This document shows positions 25,401 through 35,527 of a stretch of DNA of 64,000 bases, piece after piece. Each line of letters begins with the position of its first letter. Position 1 is the stretch's first letter. Both the position numbers and the translations under genes were made by a program. Source of the stretch: Crotalaria pallida (lineage: Eukaryota; Streptophyta; Magnoliopsida; Fabales; Fabaceae); contig CM075651.1 in assembly GCA_037953625.1 (NCBI GenBank), forward strand, positions 109,555,001-109,619,000, given 5' to 3'. The notes under the pieces were generated by a model. The model was not told the DNA's origin and did not search any database. It saw only the letters and a list, made by a program, of their open reading frames with translations.

Positions 25401-27694
25401 GATAACTATACCCAAACATACACACATACATTAAAATCATTTTTATAATTACTTAAATCAATTTATTAAATTTGGACAGTATACAATACAAACTCAAAAT
25501 CACTTTTACAAGACATTCCACAATTATCATGACAGCAATTTAGTAAACAACTAGAACATTAAGGCATACATTTACAAAGTCATTTTTATATTTCCTTTTT
25601 AACTCTATATATAAAAAGTCTTAGCATAAAATTCACATATTGATTTAGTCCAAAACAATTTCTATCATTTGTGCCACACACTTTAGATTTTTAGACAGCA
25701 TGCATACTTAAACTAAAAAATTCAATTTCTCTCAAACAGAAAATCGAAAACACATGCCGTTTCTTCCTAAATTCTTATTACAACTTCTACTATAATAAAA
25801 TGACAAAATTAAACAAAATAAAATAGTTGCATCTGCTGTACAGCCACAGAAAAGTTGCATTACTTCAATAAGTTCAAGTAAAACAATCTAAAACAATTAT
25901 ATATAATTCTAACTTATGCCAAAGACTTATAACTACAATTATTTCTAATAAAATATTACTTTTTCATTAATTCTAAATTCTTGACAGCAACTTAATATTT
26001 TTATTTAAATTACTTTAATCATTCAAAAATAGTTATTTCTATTTGTTTCTATATTACATTTGCACATATAAACAAGGTATCATTAACATTCTCAAAAATA
26101 ATCATTTGGGGTCTTAAATAAATAAATTTTTCAGATTAAAATTTAAATTTTCAGAATTAAAATGAAACTTTCAAAATTAATCTTTTCCATATAAACATGT
26201 AATATATTCCCTAAACATACTAAAACAATCATCAAATCAATTAGAAAAATTTAATTACTTGTATTCCTTTTTCTCTAAAATTCGACTAGCATATAGAAAA
26301 GTCAGAAAAATATTTTCAATTCCTAAAGCATCTATATAATATAATTAAATCATTTGGTATACTAAAAATAAGAGGTTTAATCATTAACAAAATATAAAAT
26401 AGATCTCTTTTAGAAAATAATTCACTTTTTCCAGCAACTAATATTTATAAACACATCAACCACATACTCATACAATTATTCAAAAATACATGTTCTTATA
26501 AGTTTATAACAACTACCATTTGTTCCTATTTCTTTTAAACAATTAACTATAATTTAATTACACATCAAACAACAAGCAATTTACCAAAAATAATTTCAAA
26601 ACAACATCATAGACCACACGGTCTATTATTTTTATTCTTCCAGAAATTTTTTTTTTCATTTACTTAAATCAAACAAAAGGAAATAACATACAATCAAACA
26701 ATAACAATTACATAAAAATTGCATAACATATAATTCCATACACTTAAAGAACATCAAAATTTTCCAGAATTAATTTTATTTCTAAAAAAAATCATTTCTA
26801 GTTCCTTTAAGTCATTTTCATTTCATTTCTACTTTAAGAAAAATACTTATTTGTTTTCATTCTTTTTAGAGACTTAATTATAACTCAAATATACATGAAA
26901 TAACAACAATTATCACTCAATATACATACATACATACACGGTCCAGAAAAGAAAAGAAATAAAAACCAAAAATAAAAATCCATTTTAAATCTTTTATTCC
27001 TTTCTATTCTCTTTTATTATATTAAACAACAACACAATACACATATTAAAATACACAATCAATCCTCACTTTTTTTTTTCTAATATGTCACACGGTTCAT
27101 ATATATACATATATATTAGAAATTATTATTTTCCACTGTTATTTACTTATTTCTTTTTCATTCCTTAAAACAAAGAACAAAACAATTAAAAAGACAATGA
27201 ATAAAAACTTTATTTAACCATACAAAATTTTCTATACTTCATATGATCTTAGAAATAAAATAAACCCAGAAAATAAATTGATCAAACTCATCAAAAACAT
27301 TTAGCCATCTTAAGAATTAAAGAAAAGGGGAGATAAATCCCTTTAAACACCCTTTTTGTGTCCCTTTTCTCATTCTTAATTCATATGACTCAAGAACAAT
27401 ATCACTTGTTCAAGAATAACTTTAAAATGAAAATAAAAATTTAGAACTTGACTATAGAAGAAATTGAGAAGGTTTAAACAAAAATATAAACAAAAAAAAT
27501 AGCTTAAATAAATAAGTGATTTTGGGTTACCTCTACTCCTTAAGCTTTTTAGAAAACTTCAAGCAACAAGCAATTCCTCCCTCCTTCCTTAGCTTACTCG
27601 TCCCTCTCTCCCTCTATTCTTCTTAGAATTTTATTTTTTTCTCTTGTAAAACTATCAAAGTTTTGTGTGTGAAAAATGTGGGAACTAAGGCTAT

Positions 27695-27704
27695 CTATTT
27701 ATAG
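27695..27704 (-). promoter_or_regulatory. TATA box of solo LTR A4
   Basis: CTATAAATAG on the minus strand, at the position homologous to 21315-21324. Confidence 0.6.
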
Positions 27705-28074
27705 GTGTTGAAGTGATCCATTTCCCTCAATTTTCAGACTCAAATTTCGGTCCCTCTTCATCAAGTCTTGGTCAAAAATTTTCAAATACTACTTGGAACA
27801 TGAACTAGCATTAAATGGGATTTTGTTGATTCCTAAAGCCTTTTAATTCATGGTTTATTCTCACAAACTTCAGAACTATTCTTCCCCTCTTTCCACCTTA
27901 TTTTTGGAATGTACATGTATATTAAAATAGGAGAGAAAATTTTTCATTGTTTCATTGTGGAGGTGCCTACATAATTATCCAATCATATTAACTATCAAAA
28001 TTTGATTTTCTACCTACTGTACAAAATTTTTCGTAAATATAAAAATAAAAAATTTATTTTTACATATTAAGATT

Positions 28075-28152
28075 CTACATTTTAATACGATCATTTTCAT
28101 ATAAAGTTTATAATTTTTGGACTTACGGTTTGAAAGTTATGAATTTTTGAAG
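28075..28152 (-). promoter_or_regulatory. Conserved U3 block, A4 copy 1
   Basis: Contains AATACGATCATTTTCATATA and ACTTACGGTTTGAAAG; about 370 bp upstream of the A4 TATA box. Confidence 0.55.
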
Positions 28153-28427
28153 TCCTAAGGTCATTTCTTCAAAAATACACTTCCTAAGCTTTTCAAATAT
28201 TTTAAAATAAGAAAAATACGAAAATACATTTTATTTAAATGATAATACATTATACAACTTCATAAATGTATTTTTATTTTAAAAATAATTATACTTGAGT
28301 CAAAAGGTTATTAAATGCATTAAAACCATACATTGATTCTTAAAACTCAAAAATTCGTTTACTACTGTAGCAGTGATAAAATTTCGAAAACTATAAAATA
28401 AAAATCAAAGCTTTACATTTTCATAAT

Positions 28428-28502
28428 CTAGATTTCGATACGATCGTTTTGACATATCATTTGTAATTTTTCAACGTACGGTTGAAAAGATATGAATTTC
28501 TA
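28428..28502 (-). promoter_or_regulatory. Conserved U3 block, A4 copy 2
   Basis: Contains GATTTCGATACGATCGTTTT and CGTACGGTTGAAAAGATATG. The flanking CTACTGTA motif is also duplicated, so a ~350-bp U3 segment appears to have been duplicated in A4. Confidence 0.55.
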
Positions 28503-28609
28503 AAGATAGGATACTCTAATCCATCAAAAGACAATTCATCTTCTAAAAATCATTTAAATCAAATACTTTACCTTAAAATATTTCATTTAAATAGGCTAGG
28601 GAAAACATT

Positions 28610-28690
28610 GGTATATATATAATATATACATATATGTCACGTATATATATATATATATATTCATATATATATATATATATATATTTCATA
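28610..28690. repeat. (AT)n microsatellite
   Basis: Two blocks of alternating TA around GTCACG and TTCATA, near the U3 end of solo LTR A4. Confidence 0.9.
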
Positions 28691-28792
28691 TGATTTTTAA
28701 TTAAATCCAGGTATCAAAATCAAGCATAATTTCCTAATTTCAATTATAAAATCACAAATAAATTGGGTAAAATTGTGGGTCTCACACTTTTT

Positions 28793-28860
28793 CCAAGTCC
28801 ACCACATAAGCCCCCCAGCTCGGTCAAGGCTATTCAGGCCTTGTTCCGAGATTCTAGGGA
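28793..28860. repeat. Second copy of the C polypurine tract plus LTR edge
   Basis: AAGTCCACCACATAAGCCCC and the following ~45 bp repeat 22450-22515 with a few mismatches. Without A4 the two copies would be about 60 bp apart in tandem. The copy includes about 13 bp of LTR terminus and the whole polypurine tract. Confidence 0.8.
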
Positions 28861-29613
28861 GTTCGGAAGAGGTGTTGCCGAGAGCTGGATCCAACTGTCT
28901 TTGATGTCCTTTCACTTTGATGGAGCAGATTTGAAAGCTGTCCTTTCACCTGCTCCGACGTGACGTTTGCTTTTTCCATATCTGACACGTGACAGAAATC
29001 ACGTTGAGCGATGCGTTGCCATTATTGCAACGTTGCTCGAGGTCACCGTTCCACTCGCTTTGTGCCACGTATCTCTGTGTACATGGTCGCACACTGGGTT
29101 GGGCTTTGGGCCAAGCCCATATTCGGAAAAGAGGGGAAAACGGCTCCTCATCTTCCACCTTTCCCTCTCTCACACAAACACAAACTGTTCCCCTTCTTCT
29201 CAGACACTGTTCTTCTTCCTTTCACACGAACCATTCTTCTTCCTCTCTGAAATCGCTGCAACTTCCTCCTCTCACACGAACCGTTCCTCTTCCTCTCTGA
29301 AACCACTGCAACTTCCTTCCCTGCAGCGTTTCTGCTCTCCTAAGGTACTCACTTCATCTCCTTCGTCACTTTCTTTTTTCCTCTTCCTTTACTGCATTTT
29401 GGTTTGCGTGGGAGAGGTCAATACTTTTTGTATTCGTCTCTGTTTTTATGGAACTAAGGTGATTTTACCCTGGTTGATTTGTTCTTTGCTTCTAAAGTCC
29501 TGGGTTTTGAGATTTTGGTTTTGGGGAATAATATTGGGGTTTTGGCGCTCTTGGGTTGGGCGTGTTTAGGCCTTTGGAGGTTTTTGATTTTTGTTTTTAT
29601 TCTTATTTTTCAG
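28860..29613 (+). promoter_or_regulatory. Putative promoter, leader and leader intron of the antisense gene
   Basis: A G-box CACGTG lies at 28986-28991. No clear TATA is seen. From about 29160 the sequence becomes CT-rich and contains a two-copy ~50-bp repeat (CACACGAACC...CTGCAACTTCC), as in plant 5' leaders. A candidate intron runs from 29345 (CTAAG|GTACTC) to 29613 (TTTTTCAG|AAACC), just before the start codon at 29646. Splicing is inferred from the consensus only. Confidence 0.45.
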
Positions 29614-29645
29614 AAACCCAGAAGAGTGAATTGGGAAGTAGGAGG

Positions 29646-30897
29646 ATGAGTGAGAGTAGAGAGTGGTTTAGGAAATGGGTAGGGGTAGTTTCGTTGTCAA
29701 CCAGGAGTAGCGAGGAGGAGGACGGCTCCTCCTCCTCGTCCTGCTCCTCGACGGAGGTAGACGAGGCGCTTCGTCGCCAGAAGGAGTATAGGCAAAGGTA
29801 TGAGAAACAAGTCCTGGAGGTCGATCCCCTTGAGGTCGTCTATCTTCGGGACGGACAAGAGCAGAGAGAGTGGATAAAACAGTACGCCTGGGCCAAGTTC
29901 ATCGATGGTAGGGAGCGTTATGATTTTGAGATGATGGAGAGAGAAAAGCTGTTCGAGCGGGGGGTTCCTGTGGAAGAGGGGAGATGCTCGCCCCTCGGAA
30001 CAACTTCGAGGGGATTTTCTGGGGGGTTATTTTTCGTAACCCGTAGGACTAACGCCGAGCTCCCCTGTTCTTCCACAGGTAACATGCCACCCCGGAAGTG
30101 CATCAGCCGACCTGAACTTTACCCCGCACCTCCTGATGCTGCTGACTACCAGTGGGTTGATGTGGATCCCAAAGGAGTTCGGTCCAGCCTAGACTCCAAG
30201 GACAAGCGTGCAGATGTAAAGAGAGCCGTGCTGCCGTGCTCTGAAGATACTGCTGGAAATTCTTACGAAGTTCTACCCTGTTCCGTGAACGATAGGATAT
30301 GCTCGCGGACCGATGACAACTCTTTCTTCTTCTATGCCGACCTGATACATAACCTTGGCGTAACCCTCCCATTCACCGACTTGGAGATGAGGGTTTTAAA
30401 CGAACTCGGATTGGCTCCTTCCCAATTACACCCCAACACTTGGTCGTTTCTTCGAGCCTTCCAAAAGTACTGTGGAGCCAAAGGATTGGTATGTACAGTT
30501 CGACTTTTCCTATGGTTGTACAACCCCTTTGTGAGTAACAAGGAAGGGGTGAATGGTCGGCTCTGGGTGTCGACCAAGGCCCAAGGTCATTTCGGGCTCT
30601 TCGGCATGTTCACGGATTCTTGGAAGCATTTCAAGCCAAGGTTTTTTAAGTACAAGTATGTGGGCACGGGGCGACCCTGGTTTCGGGCCGAGACGGGGCC
30701 GAAGTTCCCCCTGGAATGGACCCAGGAGTTCTTCTCTCGCCATGTCGGTACACCGCAAAGATGGTCAGGAGCAACACTTGATGCCGATGAGGCGGTAACG
30801 GCCAACCACTTCCAGTCCGAGTACCGGGCCAGGAAATTTCAACTTGACATCGGAGTGTTCATGAAGTGTCCTGACAACAAAGTTGTTGCAAAGATTG
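29646..30897 (+). CDS. Antisense ORF of element C, Transposase_28-like (putative gypsy-type transposon protein), exon 1
   Basis: Open reading on the strand opposite to gag-pol. I chose ATG 29646 (MSESREWF) because upstream codons lie in a probable leader intron; the frame is open from 29556. The first ~30 residues are followed by an acidic/serine run (SSEEEDGSSSSSCSS). The conserved part is the second half (SFFFYADLIHNLGVTLPF, APSQLHPNTWSFLRAF, CGAKGLVCTVRLFLWLYNPF), which resembles the plant family Pfam calls Transposase_28, putative gypsy type transposon. No catalytic residues are established for that family, so no reaction is proposed. A stop at 30903 is avoided if the GT-AG intron 30898-30974 is spliced. 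A pyrimidine-rich CCACAG|GTAACATG near 30080 could be another acceptor, which would shorten the middle. Tat elements are known to carry such extra antisense ORFs. Confidence 0.7.
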
Positions 30898-30974
30898 GTA
30901 GTTAACTTTACTCTTGCCCTTGTATATTTTCTTTCAACTTTATGACTAATTTTTCTTTATTCTTTCGTTTTCAG
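30898..30974 (+). other. Putative 77-bp intron in the antisense gene
   Basis: Donor GATTG|GTAGTT and acceptor CGTTTTCAG|ACAAAT enclose an AT-rich segment of typical plant intron length. Splicing in phase gives only about 25 more codons before a stop near 31049, so either the donor is different or exon 2 has suffered an indel. Confidence 0.45.
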
Positions 30975-30995
30975 ACAAATATATACTGATCGGAT

Positions 30996-31954
30996 ATGTC
31001 GTCCAAGGCGCTCAAACTTGCAATGGAGGCCCGAAAGAGGAAGAGGACTAACAACCCTTCCAATAAAACTGCTTCTGCCGAAGTCTCTACCGACACGGCC
31101 TCCACTGACTCGGCCCCTCGGCCGCGACCTACTCCTCCTTCGGTGAGGTGGTTGCTGCTGTTGATGCTCCCCCTTCCTCGTCCGGTCCGAGGAAGGGGAC
31201 TGACATTCTTCCGAGGCCGCCGACCACAACTGCCAAACCTTCGGTCAAGGAAACTTTGATAAAGATGTCCGGGGCTGAATGGAAGAGAATGGCCGAGGAG
31301 CTGGCCTGTCAACTGAAGAGATCGACCACCATGTTTAATGTTTTGGCGGAGGTCTCGGATGACGTGGCGGAGGGTGTATCACCTGCTAAAAAGAAGGCCC
31401 GAGCTGAGCTAGCGGCCGAGGTGTCTGCTCTAAGGAGTAGTAAAAATTCCGCCGATCAGAAACTGGCTGAGTTGGAAGAGAAGCACCGACAGAAAATGGA
31501 GGAGCTTCTCAAAAATCATGAGGAGGCACTGGCCCAAGTCAAAGAGGATGCTCGAAAAGCGGAGGAGGCTGCTAAAGAAGCAGGTCGGCAAGAGGGCCTT
31601 GCCGAGGTTGAGAGAGTCTGCTCCATGCTGAAGAAAAGGGCTGCTCAAGCACTTAAGCACAAGATAGCTGCGGCCGAGGCAACCTTCGATTTTGAGAAGA
31701 GGGGGAGCAAGATCTTTGCTAGTGCTGTTGAGCAAATTCAGTTTTTGAACAAGGAGATCCGACTTCGGGTCATCGGAGCCAGTGCTGGTTTTGGGGTCGA
31801 AGATGGGAAAATGGTGGACTTCGAAAAAGACGGAGCCGAGGTGGATCTCGATCAACCTGAGGAGAACCTGCCTAACCTCTTGGAAGAGAAACCCGAGGAG
31901 GAGTTTGATCCGACCAAGGTCCAGCTTTCCGATGTTGAAGATGACGCAGCATAA
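30996..31954 (+). pseudogene. Antisense ORF of element C, coiled-coil C-terminal part (frameshifted)
   Basis: Two overlapping frames cover this stretch. The first runs from ATG 30996 (MSSKALKLAMEARKRKR, a basic start, then Ser/Thr/Pro-rich). The second is open from about 31148 to the stop at 31954. They differ in frame, so at least one indel near 31050-31150 must be assumed if they were once one protein. The downstream part is rich in Lys, Glu, Ala and Gln with heptad-like spacing (LAELEEKHRQKMEELL, then KAEEAAKEAG) and looks like a long coiled coil, followed by an acidic tail. This layout, conserved N-terminal block then coiled coil, is common in plant transposon-encoded proteins of this type. 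Function unknown. Confidence 0.6.
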
Positions 31955-33030
31955 GTCCCTTATGCTGGGCAGCTTGCAATTTGTCAATGTTCTTGTAAAA
32001 CATGTTTGACCGTATTTTATTTTGCTGGTTCTGTATAACATTTTCTTTAGTTTAATGCAAGTTCTTTTCTGTTTAACTTGTTGCATCATGCCGTTTTTAT
32101 GCAAGTTTTTCGTTTTAACTTGTTGCATATATGTTGTGTCCGAGATCGTTTTTATACAAGCCTTTCCTTTAACTTGTTGCACAATGCGAGTTTATATTGT
32201 TAACCCGTTGCATGTTTGCCATCGATACCTCGGATCTGAACTGCGATTAGATGTCGGGTCATCAAGGAAATTTGTTCTGTTAAAAACGCAAGTCCTTGAG
32301 ACTTGTTGCATTTTGTTTAGTTGCCTACTGTGATCGGTAGTAGTCGGACCTGAGCCGTGGTCATCAGTTAGATAACCAAGTAAAATTGTTTTTAAGAATA
32401 CAAGTCCTTTTTTACTTGTTGTATTCGGATTTAATCGGACCTGGAAAACTCATGATAAAGACACTTGTGCTGTTCTTCGTTAAAACAATATAAATAATTA
32501 GGTTAAGCTCAGGTGACTCAGTAAGTGCAGTAATTTTATAAGTTTTCCTCTGAAAAAAGGTACTGTATATAAGTGCATACGGTAGGGATCTCAGATCCAC
32601 CCACCTTAGCCAAGGTGGGTGTCCTCGTCCCCAATGTGAAAGAGGTTGCTGAGTGAAGTTATGTGAGAACATTTCACCGCAAGCTGTACTTTATCGGGTG
32701 TCCCTTGTACACTGTGCATATGAGCCGATCTTATTTACAAGATGTTGACTATACATAGCGCCATGCAAAATTTAGGTGGCTAGTGCTAAATGAGAAGCTA
32801 GTACGTACGTATATAAAACTGTGGCACTTGAGTAAGGGCAAGTTTTACTGTTTCATTGATCCCAAATATGAGTACATTGCCATTTAGGGAATTGAAAAGT
32901 GAGTATATAACAATGGAACAAGATGTGAATAAAGGAAGCAGATATAAAGACTTTAACAGAAACTAAAATGAACTTAAAATTGAACTTGAGCTGAAGGTGC
33001 TGGTGATTGCTGATGATATCCGAGGTAATC
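31955..33030. other. Non-coding spacer of element C with repeated hairpins
   Basis: Lies between the end of the antisense gene and the end of integrase. The first part (32055-32424) holds five imperfect hairpins built on GCAAGT...ACTTGTTGC, described separately. The rest shows no gene or clear repeat. Confidence 0.7.
32055..32424. repeat. Five spaced imperfect inverted repeats, GCAAGT...ACTTGTTGC
   Basis: Units at 32055-32086, 32099-32128, 32155-32181, 32287-32310 and 32398-32424. A lone right arm (TTAACCCGTTGCAT) is at about 32200. Arms are ATGCAAGT/ACTTGTTGCAT in two units and ATACAAGT/ACTTGTTGTAT in the last, so the outer bases change on both sides. Loops are mostly pyrimidine-rich. They would lie in the 3' untranslated part of the antisense transcript. 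Confidence 0.65.
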
Positions 33031-34137
33031 CTAACTGAAGTAGGTTCTCAACTTTGCAACGTTCCAGGAATTCTTGAGCTCGACTCCTTCGAGGGTTTCT
33101 AACTTGTATGCCCCAGAGTACGTTTTTGAAATAACTCTGTAGAGGCCTTCCCAATTTTGAGCAAACTTTCCATCCCTTCGATTTTTGAGCCCAATGTCTG
33201 CTCTTCGGAGTACGAGGTCTCCGACCTCAAAGGACCTGGGTTGCACTGACTTGTATTGCTTTGCTTGTCTTTCCTTCGCTTTCTTCTCTCTAACTGAAGC
33301 AGCTTCTCGGATCTCTTCGGCCAATACTAGGTCTTCTTTGATCAGATTCTCATTTTCTTCCTCGGGCCTGTCCCTCATTCGGAAGGTATGGATCCTTTGT
33401 TCGATGGGGATGACCGCGTCACAACCGTAAGTGAGTATAAAAGGGGTCTCCCCCGTTGAGGTCTGTACTGTGGTCCTGATCGACCAGAGGACCTCGGGTA
33501 GCAGATCGGCCCATACTCCTTTAGCCTGTGTAATCCTCTTTTTGAGGCCATCAACAATAGCTCGATTAGCAGCTTCGGCTTGCCCATTAGTTTGGGGGTG
33601 CTCGACCGAGGAGAACCGATGAGAGATTCCGAGGTTTTCGGCCAATATTTGAAAGTTGTTGGCAGCAAACTGGCTACCATTGTCAGTAATCAGTGTGAGT
33701 GGAAGTCCGAAACGAGAAATGACTTGTTTCAGGAAATTTTTTTGGATTCTTGCAGAAGTGATGGTTGCTAATGGTTCGGCCTCAATCCATTTAGTAAAGT
33801 AGTCTACTGCTACCACAATGAACTTTAGCTGACCTGGAGCTGTTAGGAACTGTCCCACAATGTCCATTCTCCACATACTGAAAGGCCAAGGGGAAGCTAG
33901 AGAATGGAGTTCCTCTGCGGGTTTCTGATACACATCACTAAAAAATTGGCATTGAGGACACTTTCTGACATGATCGATGGAATATGTTACCAATGTAGGC
34001 CAAAAGTAACCAGCCCTTAATACCTTCCTTGCTAAGGACTTGCCTCCCACATGGTGGCTCCCCCTTCCTCCATGAACCTCGTTCAAGGTTTCTTGTGCTT
34101 CCTCGGAGGTGAAACATCGGAGGAGTGGGGAAGACAT
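33031..34137 (-). CDS. Element C integrase segment
   Basis: Order of domains: HHCC zinc finger (H and H near residues 22-29, then CPQC), catalytic core with D in MDIVGQF, D in TDNGSQF and E in HPQTNGQAEAANR, then a C-terminal basic domain (FEVGDLVLRRAD, WEGLYRV) of the GPY/F kind with altered residues. It would join retrotransposon DNA to the target and make the 5-bp duplication. The true protein would continue upstream; the ATG at 34137 is only where the open frame begins after a frameshift. All three DDE residues are present. Confidence 0.9.
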   Translation of the reverse strand: MSSPLLRCFTSEEAQETLNEVHGGRGSHHVGGKSLARKVLRAGYFWPTLVTYSIDHVRKCPQCQFFSDVYQKPAEELHSLASPWPFSMWRMDIVGQFLTAPGQLKFIVVAVDYFTKWIEAEPLATITSARIQKNFLKQVISRFGLPLTLITDNGSQFAANNFQILAENLGISHRFSSVEHPQTNGQAEAANRAIVDGLKKRITQAKGVWADLLPEVLWSIRTTVQTSTGETPFILTYGCDAVIPIEQRIHTFRMRDRPEEENENLIKEDLVLAEEIREAASVREKKAKERQAKQYKSVQPRSFEVGDLVLRRADIGLKNRRDGKFAQNWEGLYRVISKTYSGAYKLETLEGVELKNSWNVAKLRTYFS

Positions 34138-34174
34138 TCCTCTCCTGTAAAGGATTCCATCAACAATAACATAC

Positions 34175-34588
34175 TCAACTGCTTTTTTTGGTCAGCTTCT
34201 TTGCTTCCTTCTGGTCGGCTGGGAGTATTCCATGTTCTAAATAGGCCTTGATTGGATGCATCCAGTTCGGTGCTACAGCAATAGCCATTATTACACTATG
34301 AGCCGAAATCTGTTCTTGAATGAGGCTTTTGTTATTCCCTGATCCTTTTGTGCTCGCTAGCTTGGAAAGCACATCGACGCGGGAATTTGAGCAACGGGGA
34401 ATGTGGGTGATAGAGAACTTCGCAAAGTCTTGAGCCAGAGTCTTAACTTTATCAAGATACTTTTGCAGAATAGGCTCTTTCGCTTGGTAATCTCCGATGA
34501 CTTGGGCAACTACCAACTGGGAGTCGCTTAGTATTTGAACTTCAGCTGCTCCGAGCTCTTTAGCCATACGGAGGCCAGCAAGGACCAC
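34175..34588 (-). CDS. Element C second RNase H (archaeal-like), C-terminal part
   Basis: Begins just after an in-frame TAG at 34601-34603, with AEYEVVLAGLRMAKELG, then LSDSQLVVAQVIGDY, giving the second and third acidic residues of an RNase H fold. The first (YVDGSSNQKGAG) is on the other side of the stop. A duplicated RNase H is diagnostic of the Tat branch. It ends by frameshift at the A7 run (34183-34189 on the plus strand); the linker continues one base out of frame toward integrase. Confidence 0.85.
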   Translation of the reverse strand: MVLAGLRMAKELGAAEVQILSDSQLVVAQVIGDYQAKEPILQKYLDKVKTLAQDFAKFSITHIPRCSNSRVDVLSKLASTKGSGNNKSLIQEQISAHSVIMAIAVAPNWMHPIKAYLEHGILPADQKEAKKLTKKSS

Positions 34589-34600
34589 TTCATACTCAGC

Positions 34601-35497
34601 CTAATTATTCGAGGTTAAGAACTCGAATTTTAGGGAATATTCAATGCTGATACCTTCCGCATTCTCCAAGATCACCCCAGCTCCTGCTCCCTTCTGATTG
34701 CTTGAACCATCAACATATATTACCCAAGTGTCCGAGCTAGAGCTTTGGTGGGGCTTTGTGAACTCGAACACGAAATCTGCCAAGGCTTGTGATTTAATTG
34801 CCCTCCTCGGTTCGTAGGAAATATCGAACTCGGAAAGTTCGATTGCCCACACCATCATTCTTCCGGCGAGGTCGAGCTTCTGAAGGACTTGCTTAATGGG
34901 CTGGGCGGTTCTTATGACAATGGGGTGACTCTGGAAGTATTGTCGTAGCCGCCGTGCAGCGAGAATCAAACAAAATGCAAATTTTTCAACCTTGGAATAC
35001 CGGAGCTCGGGACCTTGTAGAGCTCGGCTTATGAAGTAAACGGGAAACTCACTTCTGCCCTCGTCTCGGACCAACACCGAACTGAGGGCTAAATCACCAA
35101 CAGATAAATAAATGAAAAGAGTCTCTCCTTGCAGGGGGCTGGAGAGAACTGAAGGAGAAGCAAGATACTCTTTAAGTGCCAGGAAAGATGCTTCACAGTC
35201 TTGATTCCAATTGAAAGTTGTTCCTTTTCTCAAAAGTTGGTACCAGGGTAAAGCCTTTTTCGCGGCTTGAGGGAGAAACCTTGATAGTGCTACCATTCTG
35301 CCTGTTAACTGTCGCACTCCTCTAAGATCGGCGGGACTCCTCATTTCTAAAATAGCTCGGCACTTGTCGGGGTTTGCTTCTATCCCCCTCTCGGATAGCA
35401 TGAAGCCGAGGAAGGCGCCTGCGGGGACCCCGAAGGTGCACTTTTCTGGGTTCAACCTCATACTGTGTGCCCTTACCCTTTCCAGCACCATGGTCAA
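34601..35497 (-). CDS. Element C reverse transcriptase C-terminus, RNase H, and start of second RNase H
   Basis: Starts after the in-frame TAG at 35528-35530 that follows the RT YIDD box. It contains the RT thumb/connection (CTFGVPAGAFLGFML, the usual plant Ty3/gypsy block), the first RNase H (FIYLSVGDLALSSVLV, PVYFISRAL, YSKVEKFAF) and then WVIYVDGSSNQKGAGAGVIL, the opening of the second RNase H. It would degrade template RNA during reverse transcription. Confidence 0.88.
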   Translation of the reverse strand: MTMVLERVRAHSMRLNPEKCTFGVPAGAFLGFMLSERGIEANPDKCRAILEMRSPADLRGVRQLTGRMVALSRFLPQAAKKALPWYQLLRKGTTFNWNQDCEASFLALKEYLASPSVLSSPLQGETLFIYLSVGDLALSSVLVRDEGRSEFPVYFISRALQGPELRYSKVEKFAFCLILAARRLRQYFQSHPIVIRTAQPIKQVLQKLDLAGRMMVWAIELSEFDISYEPRRAIKSQALADFVFEFTKPHQSSSSDTWVIYVDGSSNQKGAGAGVILENAEGISIEYSLKFEFLTSNN

Positions 35498-35527
35498 ATC
35501 TCGGACGTGGTCCTCCTTTTTCCTGCT

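Larger units (their letters stand above)
22526..28786 (-). mobile_element. Solo LTR A4 (6261 bp), diverged family A member, nested in C
   Basis: Starts TCTAACACCCCAATTTGG and ends GGGTCTCACA, with TSD CTTTT at 22521-22525 and 28787-28791. It resembles the A LTRs along most of its length but is longer. It carries a five-copy TCTTTTAAGT run (about 23868-23915) where A1 has fewer copies, and two copies of the conserved U3 block. No internal region, gag or primer site is present. It has extra GGACAGC/AGTTGCAT modules between about 25250 and 26000. An (AT)n microsatellite lies at 28610-28690. Minus-strand TATA at 27695-27704. The short frames across it are not genes. Confidence 0.92.

Noticed and set aside
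29556..29645. N-terminal extension of the antisense ORF upstream of ATG 29646
   Set aside because: It lies in a probable leader intron (acceptor at 29611-29613) and its T-rich composition is intron-like.
34183..34189. Programmed -1 frameshift at A7 in element C pol
   Set aside because: Recovering the downstream frame needs a +1 (or -2) shift; a -1 slip gives the wrong frame, and several in-frame stops exist elsewhere in the same gene.
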